DNA of 63,766 nucleotides from Burkholderiales bacterium (GTDB lineage Bacteria; Pseudomonadota; Gammaproteobacteria; Burkholderiales; Burkholderiaceae_C), in contig CANFPU010000007.1 in assembly GCA_947448955.1 (NCBI GenBank), forward strand, positions 1 through 63,766, read 5' to 3'. A program made the translations under genes and the position numbers. The notes below the pieces were generated by a model. That model did no database searches. It was not told the DNA's origin and worked only from the letters and a program-made list of their open reading frames with translations. Positions 57,152-63,766 of the stretch are shown here, in pieces (the first letter of the stretch is position 1; each line of letters begins with the position of its first letter).

Positions 57152-58014
57152 CCGCCGCGCCAGCCGCAGCATGCCCCATCGAGCTCAATCTGGGCCAAGC
57201 GATGGCACAAGCCAGAGCGCGGGGATTGGACCGCCTCGATGCCCAGTGGCTGCTGGGTCACGTTTTGCGTCGACCGCGCAGTTGGCTGATCGCCCACGAG
57301 GACGCGAAGCTCGACGCCAACCAAGCGCATGGCTATGCCGAACTCTGCCAGCGCCGTGCCGACGGTGAGCCACTGGCCTACCTGATGGGCGAATGGGAAT
57401 TCCACGGCCTGGTGTTCGGCGTGACGCCCGATGTGCTGATACCGCGCCCGGACACCGAAATCCTGGTCGACTGGGCACTCGAACTGCTGCTGCAGCGCGG
57501 CCAAAGCGAGCCGCGCGTGCTGGACCTCGGCACCGGCAGCGGCGCCATCGCGTTGGCGGTGGCCCACCGCCACCCCAGCGCGCGGGTCACCGCCACCGAC
57601 CTCAGTGATGCCGCGCTGGCTGTGGCCCAGAACAATGCCGAGCGACTCGGGTTGACGCTGAATTGGCACCGCGGCAATTGGTGGCGCGCATTACCGGCGC
57701 ACCAGGACTTTGACCTGGTGCTGTCCAATCCGCCCTACATCGCCGCCGGCGACCCTCACCTGCCGGCGCTGCACAACGAACCGCTGCTGGCACTGACGCC
57801 GGGTGGCGACGGACTGGACGCGCTGCGCGAGATCATCGTCGGCGCTGTCGCACGGCTGGCGAAAGATGGCTGGTTGCTGCTGGAGCACGGCTGGGACCAA
57901 GCCGAAGCGGTGACGCGATTGCTGCAGAACGCAGGCTTGGCGCAAATCGCCACCCGGCTCGACATCGAAGGCCGGCCGCGTTGCACCGGCGGGCGGCAGG
58001 GCAGCGCCGATTGA
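57148..58014 (+). CDS. prmC: Release factor glutamine N5-methyltransferase
   Basis: SAM-dependent enzyme that methylates the GGQ glutamine of RF1 and RF2. An N-terminal helical substrate-recognition domain (residues 1-95) precedes [14 protein letters not shown], the SAM motif [17 protein letters not shown] and the catalytic N-P-P-Y at residues 194-197 ([14 protein letters not shown]). [19 protein letters not shown] closes the fold. 288 residues. Translationally coupled to prfA. Confidence 0.96.
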   Translation: MTAAPAAACPIELNLGQAMAQARARGLDRLDAQWLLGHVLRRPRSWLIAHEDAKLDANQAHGYAELCQRRADGEPLAYLMGEWEFHGLVFGVTPDVLIPRPDTEILVDWALELLLQRGQSEPRVLDLGTGSGAIALAVAHRHPSARVTATDLSDAALAVAQNNAERLGLTLNWHRGNWWRALPAHQDFDLVLSNPPYIAAGDPHLPALHNEPLLALTPGGDGLDALREIIVGAVARLAKDGWLLLEHGWDQAEAVTRLLQNAGLAQIATRLDIEGRPRCTGGRQGSAD

Positions 58015-58140
58015 GCGACGGCTTGCGCCAAAAAAACAGCGTTTCACCTGACCTTCCCACTCCACCCTGCGGACCCAGCGGCGTAGGATCCCAACAGGGG
58101 GTCCGGATGGGGCTTACCGCAAAATTCAAGGGGTGATGTG

Positions 58141-58653
58141 ATGCGCAAGATCTACCTGTGCTTGGCCTTGATGGCCGCCACCTCGACCGTGACCGCACAA
58201 GACCGCGGCTTGACGGCACCAGCCAACGCATTGGGCGGCGCATTCTGGCAAGCACGCTTCGAGCGTGACGGCAGCGCGATGCCTCAGACCGGCATCACGA
58301 TGCCGAGCTTCGGTGCCCAGACCTTGCGCCTGTTCGGCGACTACCAGTTCAGCGGCTTGCGGCTAGGCGACACTGGCGGCCTTCGCCTGACCGGTGGCCT
58401 GCTGATCAGCCTGCGCACTGGCTTGACCATCGGCAGCAGTGCTGACAACGCTGCCGCACTGCCTTACGCCGGCATCGGCTACAGCAGCGGCAACATCCGC
58501 GGCGAATGGGGCTTCAGCGCCGATCTCGGCTTGGCAGCACCCGGCTTGGCTTCATGGCGGCTGGATCGGCTGATCAACGCCGGCGGCTCCGCGGTGGACG
58601 GCGCGATCCGACTGCAGCCCATGGTTCGGCTGGGCATGAACGTCGCTTTCTGA
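58141..58653 (+). CDS. Small putative outer-membrane beta-barrel protein
   Basis: 170 residues with a Sec signal peptide (KIYLCLALMAATSTVTAQ). The mature part has alternating short polar/apolar strands and glycine-rich turns: TLRLFGDYQFSGLRLGDTGG, LRLTGGLLISLRTGL, PYAGIGYSSGNIRGEWGFSA and LQPMVRLGMNVAF. It ends in Phe, the usual last residue of outer-membrane barrels recognised by BamA. I do not know the family. It sits between prmC and grxD, which are otherwise neighbours in Burkholderiales, and a possible GTG directly precedes the chosen ATG. Confidence 0.65.
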   Translation: MRKIYLCLALMAATSTVTAQDRGLTAPANALGGAFWQARFERDGSAMPQTGITMPSFGAQTLRLFGDYQFSGLRLGDTGGLRLTGGLLISLRTGLTIGSSADNAAALPYAGIGYSSGNIRGEWGFSADLGLAAPGLASWRLDRLINAGGSAVDGAIRLQPMVRLGMNVAF

Positions 58654-58755
58654 CACAGGGTCCGCCGCGCAATGGCAAAAACCGACCCGCCCTGCTCCGC
58701 AGCGCGATTTGCCGTATAAAGTCCCAGTATTCAACCCAACCGCTGGACCAAGATC

Positions 58756-59067
58756 ATGAGTGATGTGCAAGAACGTATCGACAGCATTGTGAAGGGCGGC
58801 CGCGTCGTGCTGTTCATGAAGGGCACCGCGCAATTCCCGCAGTGCGGCTTCTCTGGCCGCGCCATTCAGGTGCTCAAAGCCTGCGGCGTGACCGAAATCA
58901 AGACCGTCAACGTGCTGGAGGATCAAGAAATCCGCCAAGGCATCAAGGATTACGCCAACTGGCCGACGATCCCGCAGCTCTATGTCGCGGGCGAGTTTGT
59001 CGGCGGCTCCGACATCATGATGGAGATGTACCAGTCCGGCGAGTTGCAACAGCTGCTCGACCAGTGA
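58756..59067 (+). CDS. grxD: Monothiol glutaredoxin GrxD
   Basis: 103-residue class II glutaredoxin that carries [2Fe-2S] clusters, often with BolA. The active site is Cys30-Gly-Phe-Ser (FPQCGFSGRAIQVL), with Lys22 (FMKGTAQ) and the W-P-T-I-P-Q-L-Y-V segment for glutathione binding, and GGSDIMMEMYQSGEL after it. Exactly the family length. Its stop overlaps the GTG of ubiX. Confidence 0.97.
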   Translation: MSDVQERIDSIVKGGRVVLFMKGTAQFPQCGFSGRAIQVLKACGVTEIKTVNVLEDQEIRQGIKDYANWPTIPQLYVAGEFVGGSDIMMEMYQSGELQQLLDQ

Positions 59068-59642
59068 ACCCACCCGCCAGGCGCCGCCTGGTCGTCGGAA
59101 TCACCGGCGCGAGCGGTGCGGTGTACGGCGTGCGCCTGCTGCAGCGCGCCCGCGAGTTGGCACTGGAAACCCATTTGATCGTCACGCCTGCTGGCGTGAT
59201 CAATGCTCACCATGAGCTAGGCCTGGGCCGGGCGGCGCTTGATGCGCTGGCCGATCATGCTTACGCACCCGGCGACATCGGCGCCTGCGTGGCGAGCGGC
59301 AGTTTCCAGGCCGCCGCGATGGTGGTCGCACCTTGCTCGATGAAAACACTGGCGGCGGTGGCACACGGCCTGTCGGACAACTTGGTGACGCGTGCTGCCG
59401 ACGTCACGCTGAAGGAGCGTCGCACGCTGTTGCTGATGGTGCGCGAGACGCCGTTCAACCTGGCCCACCTGCGCAACATGACAGCCGTCACAGAGATGGG
59501 CGGCATCATCTTCCCGCCCTTGCCGGCGTTCTACCACCGGCCCACCACCATTGCCGAGTTGGTGGACGATACGGTCGAACGGGTGTTGCAGCTGCTGGGT
59601 GCACAGAACGCCCAGCCCAAGGCCTGGGGCGGACTGGGCTAG
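59064..59642 (+). CDS. ubiX: Flavin prenyltransferase UbiX
   Basis: Makes prenylated FMN, the cofactor of UbiD in ubiquinone synthesis. RLVVGITGASGAVYGVRLL is the FMN-binding opening, ACVASGSFQAAAMVVAPCSMKTLAAVAHG the second block, and VRETPFNLAHLRNMTAVTEMGG with IIFPPLPAFYHRP (split here) the dimethylallyl phosphate region. A GTG at 59064 overlaps the grxD stop and is the only start that gives a complete N terminus. 192 residues. Confidence 0.95.
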   Translation: MNPPARRRLVVGITGASGAVYGVRLLQRARELALETHLIVTPAGVINAHHELGLGRAALDALADHAYAPGDIGACVASGSFQAAAMVVAPCSMKTLAAVAHGLSDNLVTRAADVTLKERRTLLLMVRETPFNLAHLRNMTAVTEMGGIIFPPLPAFYHRPTTIAELVDDTVERVLQLLGAQNAQPKAWGGLG

Positions 59643-59668
59643 CTGCGGCAGCCAACAACCGGCACGAC

Positions 59669-60271
59669 TCAGGCTATCCAGCGCTTGCGACTCGTCAGCA
59701 CCGCGTTCGGATACTCGGGGCGGCCCCGGCTGCCGTTGTAGCGACCGAGCGCCAAAGCCAGATCACCGCGTTCGAGGTCCAGGTAATGTCGCAAGATCAC
59801 GCAGCCGAAGCGCAGATTGGTCTGCAAGTGGAACAAGCGTGCGGCATCGCCGTCGCCAATCTGCCGGACCCAGAACGGCATCACCTGCATGTAACCGCGC
59901 GCGCCGGACGCGCTGATCGCATACTTGCGGAAACCGCTCTCGACCTGCACCAGCGCCAGTACCAAGGCGGGCTCTAGCCGGGCGCGGGTCGCTTCGTACC
60001 AAAGGGTTTCGAGGAATTCGATCCGCGTGACGGCCTCGGTCTTGTGAGGTTTGAGCCGCTCGCTCATCTCGACCTGCCAGCGCAGAAAAGCGAGCCTGGC
60101 ATCGGCATCGGGAAACGACAGCTGCGGCGGGGCTTCGCTGGCGATCGCCGCAGACAGCGCCGTGCGCACCGCATCGGCCAAAGCCTCCTCGGCCTGCGAT
60201 CCCGCTTGCGCAGACAACGGCTGCAGCAACACGCCAGCCGCGCCGATCAGCAACGCGCGCCTCGAGTTCAT
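59669..60271 (-). CDS. Lytic transglycosylase (SLT type), secreted
   Basis: 200 residues with a signal peptide containing twin Arg (MNSRRALLIGAAGVLLQPLS, cleavage after AQA). The catalytic Glu lies in ALVLALVQVESGFRKYAISA, followed by SGARGYMQVMPFW and NLRFGCVILRHYLDLERGDL and LGRYNGSRG (N-G-S/Y-R-G motif). These motifs mark the soluble lytic transglycosylase/goose-lysozyme-like fold, which cuts peptidoglycan to 1,6-anhydromuropeptides (the upstream source of AmpD substrates). Lies 7 bp downstream of proS on the same strand. Confidence 0.9.
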   Translation of the reverse strand: MNSRRALLIGAAGVLLQPLSAQAGSQAEEALADAVRTALSAAIASEAPPQLSFPDADARLAFLRWQVEMSERLKPHKTEAVTRIEFLETLWYEATRARLEPALVLALVQVESGFRKYAISASGARGYMQVMPFWVRQIGDGDAARLFHLQTNLRFGCVILRHYLDLERGDLALALGRYNGSRGRPEYPNAVLTSRKRWIA

Positions 60272-60278
60272 GCTGAGG

Positions 60279-62024
60279 TCATGCCGCGAGTCGGCCCTTC
60301 ACCAGCGCAACAGCCTGGACCAGCGGCACCACGCTGGCTTGATCTTCACGCCGGCCCTGCAACTCAACCGTACCGGCTTTCAGACCACGGTCGGAAATCA
60401 CCAGCCGCTGCGGTACCCCGATCAATTCCCAGTCAGCGAACATCGCGCCCGGGCGCTCGCCGCGGTCGTCAAGCATCACATCGATGCCGGCTGCCGCCAG
60501 CTCATCGTGCAGCGCATCGGCGGCGGCCTTGACCTCGGCAGATCGTTCGTAGCCGATCGGGCAGATCACGGCCGCAAACGGCGCGATCGCGGCCGGCCAG
60601 ACAATGCCGCGCGTGTCATGGTTCTGCTCGATCGCCGCGCCCAGAATGCGGGTCACGCCGATGCCGTAGCAGCCCATCTCCATCAGCCTGGGTTTGCCAG
60701 TCTCGTCGAGAAAACTGGCATTCATGGACTCCGAATACTTGGTGCCGAGGTAGAACACATGGCCGACCTCAATGCCACGCTGTATCGCCAACACGCCCTG
60801 GCCATCGGGTGATGGATCGCCGACCTGCACATTGCGCAGATCCGCTACCGCGTCGGGCTCCGGCAGATCGCGGCCCCAGTTGACGCCAGTAAAGTGGCAA
60901 TCTTCCTGATTGGCACCGCAGACGAAATCACTCATCGCCGCGACCGTGCGGTCAGCGATCACCTTGACCGGCTGCTTCAATCCAATCGGACCGAGGTAGC
61001 CCGGTTTGCAGCCGAAATGATCGTCAATCTCGGTGACCGTCGCGAAGCGCCAACCCGACGTGAAGCCCGCCAACTTGCCAGCCTTGACCTCGTTGAGCTC
61101 ATGGTCGCCTCGCAGCAGCAGCAACCAAACGGTACTGCGGACCGTGTCACCGGCCTCGTCAAGCTCGTCGGTGGCCAGCACCAGGCTTTTGACGGTCTGC
61201 TGCAGCGGCAAATTCAGCAGCTCAGCCACGGCCGCGCAGGTGCTCTTGCCCGGTGTCGCTGTGTTGACCATCGCTTGCGCGGCTGCGGCACGCGGCGCAG
61301 CCGGAACCACGCCTTCGGCCAGTTCGATGTTCGCGGCGTAGTCGCTGGTCGGGCAGTAGACGATGGCGTCCTCGCCAGTGTCGGCAATGACCTGGAACTC
61401 GTGCGACAAGTCACCCCCGATCGCGCCGGTATCGGCCGCCACCGCCCGGTACTGCAGCCCGAAACGGTCAAAGATGCGTTTGTAGGCGTCGAACATGCCT
61501 TGGTAGCTCTTGGCGGCAGCGGCCGGGTCGCGGTCGAAGGAGTAGGCGTCCTTCATCGTGAACTCGCGTCCGCGCATCACGCCAAAGCGCGGCCGGCGCT
61601 CATCGCGGAACTTGGTCTGGATGTGGTAAAAATTTTTGGGCAGCTGGCGGTAGCTGCGCAGCTCTTGCCGGGCGATGTCGGTCACGACCTCTTCGCTGGT
61701 GGGCTGGATGATGTAGTCGCGGTCATGGCGATCTTTGACCCGCAGCAGCTCGGGCCCCATCTTGCCGAATCGCCCGGTCTCCTGCCAGAGCTCGGCAGGC
61801 TGCACCAAGGGCATCAACAATTCGACCGCGCCGGCGCGGTTCATCTCTTCGCGGATGATCGCCTCGACCTTGCGAATCACCCGCAACCCCATCGGCATGT
61901 AGTTGTAGATCCCAGCTCCCAGGCGCTTGATCATGCCGGCACGCATCATCAATTGGTGGCTCACCACCTCGGCGTCGGCGGGCGCTTCCTTCAGGGTGGA
62001 GATGAAGAACTGGGAGGCTTTCAT
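60279..62024 (-). CDS. proS: Prolyl-tRNA synthetase, bacterial type
   Basis: Charges tRNA-Pro. 581 residues from ATG 62024. Class II motif 1 is near [20 protein letters not shown], motif 2 in [20 protein letters not shown], and motif 3 in [17 protein letters not shown]. Between motifs 2 and 3 lies the INS editing domain that clears Ala-tRNA-Pro (around [18 protein letters not shown]). The C-terminal anticodon-binding domain is seen in [20 protein letters not shown]. The open frame continues upstream through rppH on the other strand but that is a shadow. Divergent from rppH with a 171-bp gap. Confidence 0.98.
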   Translation of the reverse strand: MKASQFFISTLKEAPADAEVVSHQLMMRAGMIKRLGAGIYNYMPMGLRVIRKVEAIIREEMNRAGAVELLMPLVQPAELWQETGRFGKMGPELLRVKDRHDRDYIIQPTSEEVVTDIARQELRSYRQLPKNFYHIQTKFRDERRPRFGVMRGREFTMKDAYSFDRDPAAAAKSYQGMFDAYKRIFDRFGLQYRAVAADTGAIGGDLSHEFQVIADTGEDAIVYCPTSDYAANIELAEGVVPAAPRAAAAQAMVNTATPGKSTCAAVAELLNLPLQQTVKSLVLATDELDEAGDTVRSTVWLLLLRGDHELNEVKAGKLAGFTSGWRFATVTEIDDHFGCKPGYLGPIGLKQPVKVIADRTVAAMSDFVCGANQEDCHFTGVNWGRDLPEPDAVADLRNVQVGDPSPDGQGVLAIQRGIEVGHVFYLGTKYSESMNASFLDETGKPRLMEMGCYGIGVTRILGAAIEQNHDTRGIVWPAAIAPFAAVICPIGYERSAEVKAAADALHDELAAAGIDVMLDDRGERPGAMFADWELIGVPQRLVISDRGLKAGTVELQGRREDQASVVPLVQAVALVKGRLAA

Positions 62025-62195
62025 GGGGCGGGTAGGGTCTCGGGTCGGGCAGGCGCTGTGGGGTGGCCGGGCCTCTAGCCCGAGGCTTGTCAGGCTGCCG
62101 CCCCACTGCTGCGGGCGAATGCGGGTTAGCGAGGGTTCGCCCGCCGCGCAAAGCAAGTGCAATAATGAACTTAATACAGAAATTGGGGTTAGATT

Positions 62196-62825
62196 ATGCT
62201 CGACAGGGAAGGCTTCAGGCCCAACGTCGGCATCATCCTGCTCAACGCGCGGAACCAGGTGTTCTGGGGCAAGAGGCTGCGGACGCACTCGTGGCAATTC
62301 CCTCAGGGCGGTATCAAATTTGGCGAGTCGCCCGAGCAGGCCATGTTGCGCGAGCTTCATGAAGAAGTCGGCCTGCACCCGGAGCATGTGCGCATCCTGG
62401 CGCGCACCCGGGACTGGCTGCGTTATGAGGTACCCGAGCACTTCATCCGCAAAGATGCCCGTGGTCATTACCGCGGCCAGAAACAAATATGGTTCCTGTT
62501 GCGCTTGATGGGGCGTGACAGCGATCTGGACTTGCGCGCCACGGACCACCCCGAGTTTGATGCCTGGCGTTGGAACGATTACTGGGTGCCGCTGGAACTG
62601 GTGATCGAGTTCAAACGCGAGGTCTACCAGTTGGCGCTCAATGAGCTGGCGCGGTTTCTGCCCAAAGTGAATCAGCAAAACCGCTACCTGCGAGGCAACC
62701 CGCGCACGGGCCACGCCGAAGATGAGTACGGGCAGACCCAGGCGTCGGCCGGCTTGCAGGATGAGTATGGCGAACCGCTGCCGCCGAAGGGTCTCCCCGA
62801 CGGTGCCTCCCAAAAGCCTGAGTAA
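62196..62825 (+). CDS. rppH: RNA 5'-pyrophosphohydrolase RppH (Nudix)
   Basis: Removes pyrophosphate from 5'-triphosphorylated RNA, starting RNase E-dependent decay. [20 protein letters not shown] is the family opening. The Nudix box occupies residues 38-60 with GG, GES and REL-x-EEVGL at the expected spacing. [20 protein letters not shown] and [12 protein letters not shown] follow. At 209 residues it is longer than E. coli RppH because of a polar Gly/Pro/Gln tail typical of Burkholderiales. Confidence 0.95.
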   Translation: MLDREGFRPNVGIILLNARNQVFWGKRLRTHSWQFPQGGIKFGESPEQAMLRELHEEVGLHPEHVRILARTRDWLRYEVPEHFIRKDARGHYRGQKQIWFLLRLMGRDSDLDLRATDHPEFDAWRWNDYWVPLELVIEFKREVYQLALNELARFLPKVNQQNRYLRGNPRTGHAEDEYGQTQASAGLQDEYGEPLPPKGLPDGASQKPE

Positions 62826-62834
62826 GCAACATTC

Positions 62835-63766
62835 TCAGGCTGCGAGGACATCGCCCCAGGGCAGCATCAGCGACAGCCAGAGCAACTGCTCAAACTCGAC
62901 GCTGAAGCGGTCAACGATGGCTTGCGGGTCCGGGCACAGTGCGGCATCGGTGATCAAAGCGAACTGAACGCCTCCGCCATAGCTGAGGATGCTCAAGCCC
63001 ACGCCGATGTCACCCGATGCCGGCACCCAGAACATGGCCTGACGCAGCGTGGCACCACAAAGCTTGACGCACTCGCGCGGGCCGGGCAAGTTGGTCACCA
63101 CGGCCGTGGCCTTCCTCGAAAAAATACGCAACAACAAGTCCTGCCCAGGCTTGACCAGCAGACCAGCGACCCCCAACACCCCATAGGCCAGCACAGGCTG
63201 GTAACTTTGCTTGAGTTGGTCCATGCGCGTGCGCACCGCGTACAAGCGTTCAACCGGGTTCGCGATGCCGATGGGCAGCATCAGCGGCGCGAGGCCGAAC
63301 TCGTTGCCGAGTTGGTAGGTCGGCCCTTGCAGACGCAGGTTGACCGGCACCATCGCGCGGATCTCAGCCCCTCGCGGGTCATCGCCCTGATCGCGCAGCC
63401 AGCCCCCCAGCGCACCCGACGCGCAAGTCAACAGCAGGTCATTGATCGAACAAGCCAGCGCGTGGCTGACCGCTTTGACGCGATCAAGCGGCAAGGGATC
63501 GCCCCAGGCCACAAGCTTGCGGCCGATCGGCTTGCCCTTGAGTCGGGTCGGCGTGTCGTCTTCCATCAGCAACAGCGAGGCCGCGTCCCGCAACAGCTGG
63601 CGGCCCTTGTTGGCCAGGTCCAGCGCCGCCTGCAGAGGTCGGCCGGGGTGGACCATCCTGCGGAGCGCATGGTCCAGGCCATCGCCTGAGCGGCTGAGCG
63701 CGTTGACCGCCAAGCCGGTCAGCGGCCTGAGCACCGCCTCAGACCAGCCGTCGCTGTCAGACGACA
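62835..63766 (-). CDS. C-terminal part of a WS/DGAT-family acyltransferase (5' end outside window)
   Basis: The frame is open to the window edge, so about 310 C-terminal residues are seen. It matches the second half of wax ester synthase/diacylglycerol acyltransferase proteins: SHALACSINDLLLTCASGAL (the N-D-x-x-L motif), IRAMVPVNLRLQGPTYQLGN (P-V-N-L-R), LGNEFGLAPLMLPIGIANPV and VVTNLPGPRECVKLCGATL (N-x-P-G-P). The catalytic HHxxxDG motif would be upstream of the window. Such enzymes make storage wax esters or triacylglycerols from acyl-CoA. Convergent with rppH. Confidence 0.85.
   Translation of the reverse strand, partial: SSDSDGWSEAVLRPLTGLAVNALSRSGDGLDHALRRMVHPGRPLQAALDLANKGRQLLRDAASLLLMEDDTPTRLKGKPIGRKLVAWGDPLPLDRVKAVSHALACSINDLLLTCASGALGGWLRDQGDDPRGAEIRAMVPVNLRLQGPTYQLGNEFGLAPLMLPIGIANPVERLYAVRTRMDQLKQSYQPVLAYGVLGVAGLLVKPGQDLLLRIFSRKATAVVTNLPGPRECVKLCGATLRQAMFWVPASGDIGVGLSILSYGGGVQFALITDAALCPDPQAIVDRFSVEFEQLLWLSLMLPWGDVLAA

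Noticed and set aside
62025..62813. A proS N-terminal extension of over 260 residues
   Set aside because: It is antisense to rppH; the conserved ProS start is at 62024.

Overview
The window looks like a chromosomal segment of a GC-rich betaproteobacterium of the order Burkholderiales, probably in or near the Rubrivivax/Leptothrix/Roseateles group. This rests on an alanine/lysine-repeat histone H1-like protein ending in the usual AWPFPTGNKP tail, a ccsA-like/PP0621/pilS/pilR/ampD order, a hemA-prfA-prmC-grxD-ubiX cluster, a Calvin-type aldolase beside pgk and pyk, and a C-rich/G-rich palindrome typical of these genomes. No taxonomic search could be run. Nearly all genes were identified by reading motifs in the translations.

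Region 1 (1-14570) is housekeeping: the end of a possible SGNH esterase, tsaB-rimI-uracil-DNA glycosylase, glmU, a lipoprotein, azlCD, then carbon metabolism (pgk, maeB, pyk, fbaA/cbbA, purC) and a TPR-like orphan closed by a strong terminator. Region 2 (14590-27864) holds the H1-like protein, class Ia ribonucleotide reductase (nrdA, nrdB) behind a promoter overlapped by an NrdR-type box, ampD, the type IV pilus regulators pilR/pilS, a PP0621-type protein, a CcsA-like cytochrome c assembly protein, ffh, ftsY and a tRNA-Met.

Region 3 (27865-33350) is accessory and partly decayed: two translationally coupled orphan solute-binding proteins, an SDR, and an operon in which a caspase/DUF4384 gene has lost its catalytic core, followed by an OmpA-like protein, a small secreted protein and a coiled-coil remnant with an in-frame stop.

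Region 4 (33351-50951, perhaps to 51661) is the most interesting part: a divergent 2-aminoethylphosphonate (AEP) island. The left arm reads GntR regulator, phosphonoacetate hydrolase, phosphonoacetaldehyde dehydrogenase, a PhnZ/TmpB-type HD-domain diiron oxygenase, an EamA transporter and an 829-residue FAD/GcvT demethylase-like oxidoreductase. The right arm reads an AEP-type ABC importer (three genes), phnW, and then an overlapping set made of a glutamine synthetase-like ligase, an iron alcohol dehydrogenase, a PuuD-like amidase and an aldehyde dehydrogenase. The known route is AEP to phosphonoacetaldehyde to phosphonoacetate to acetate plus phosphate. I infer two further arms that would converge on glycine: PhnZ-type C-P cleavage followed by N-demethylation, and gamma-glutamylated oxidation of an amino alcohol such as ethanolamine. 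This combination is the best candidate here for an undescribed system. A perfect 10-bp inverted repeat lies between the arms as the likely GntR operator.

Region 5 (50981-63766) returns to housekeeping: a HAD-IB phosphatase, miaB, a DUF535 protein, hemA (possibly leaderless), prfA, prmC, a small outer-membrane-like protein, grxD, ubiX, a lytic transglycosylase, proS, rppH and the 3' part of a wax ester synthase/diacylglycerol acyltransferase-like gene.
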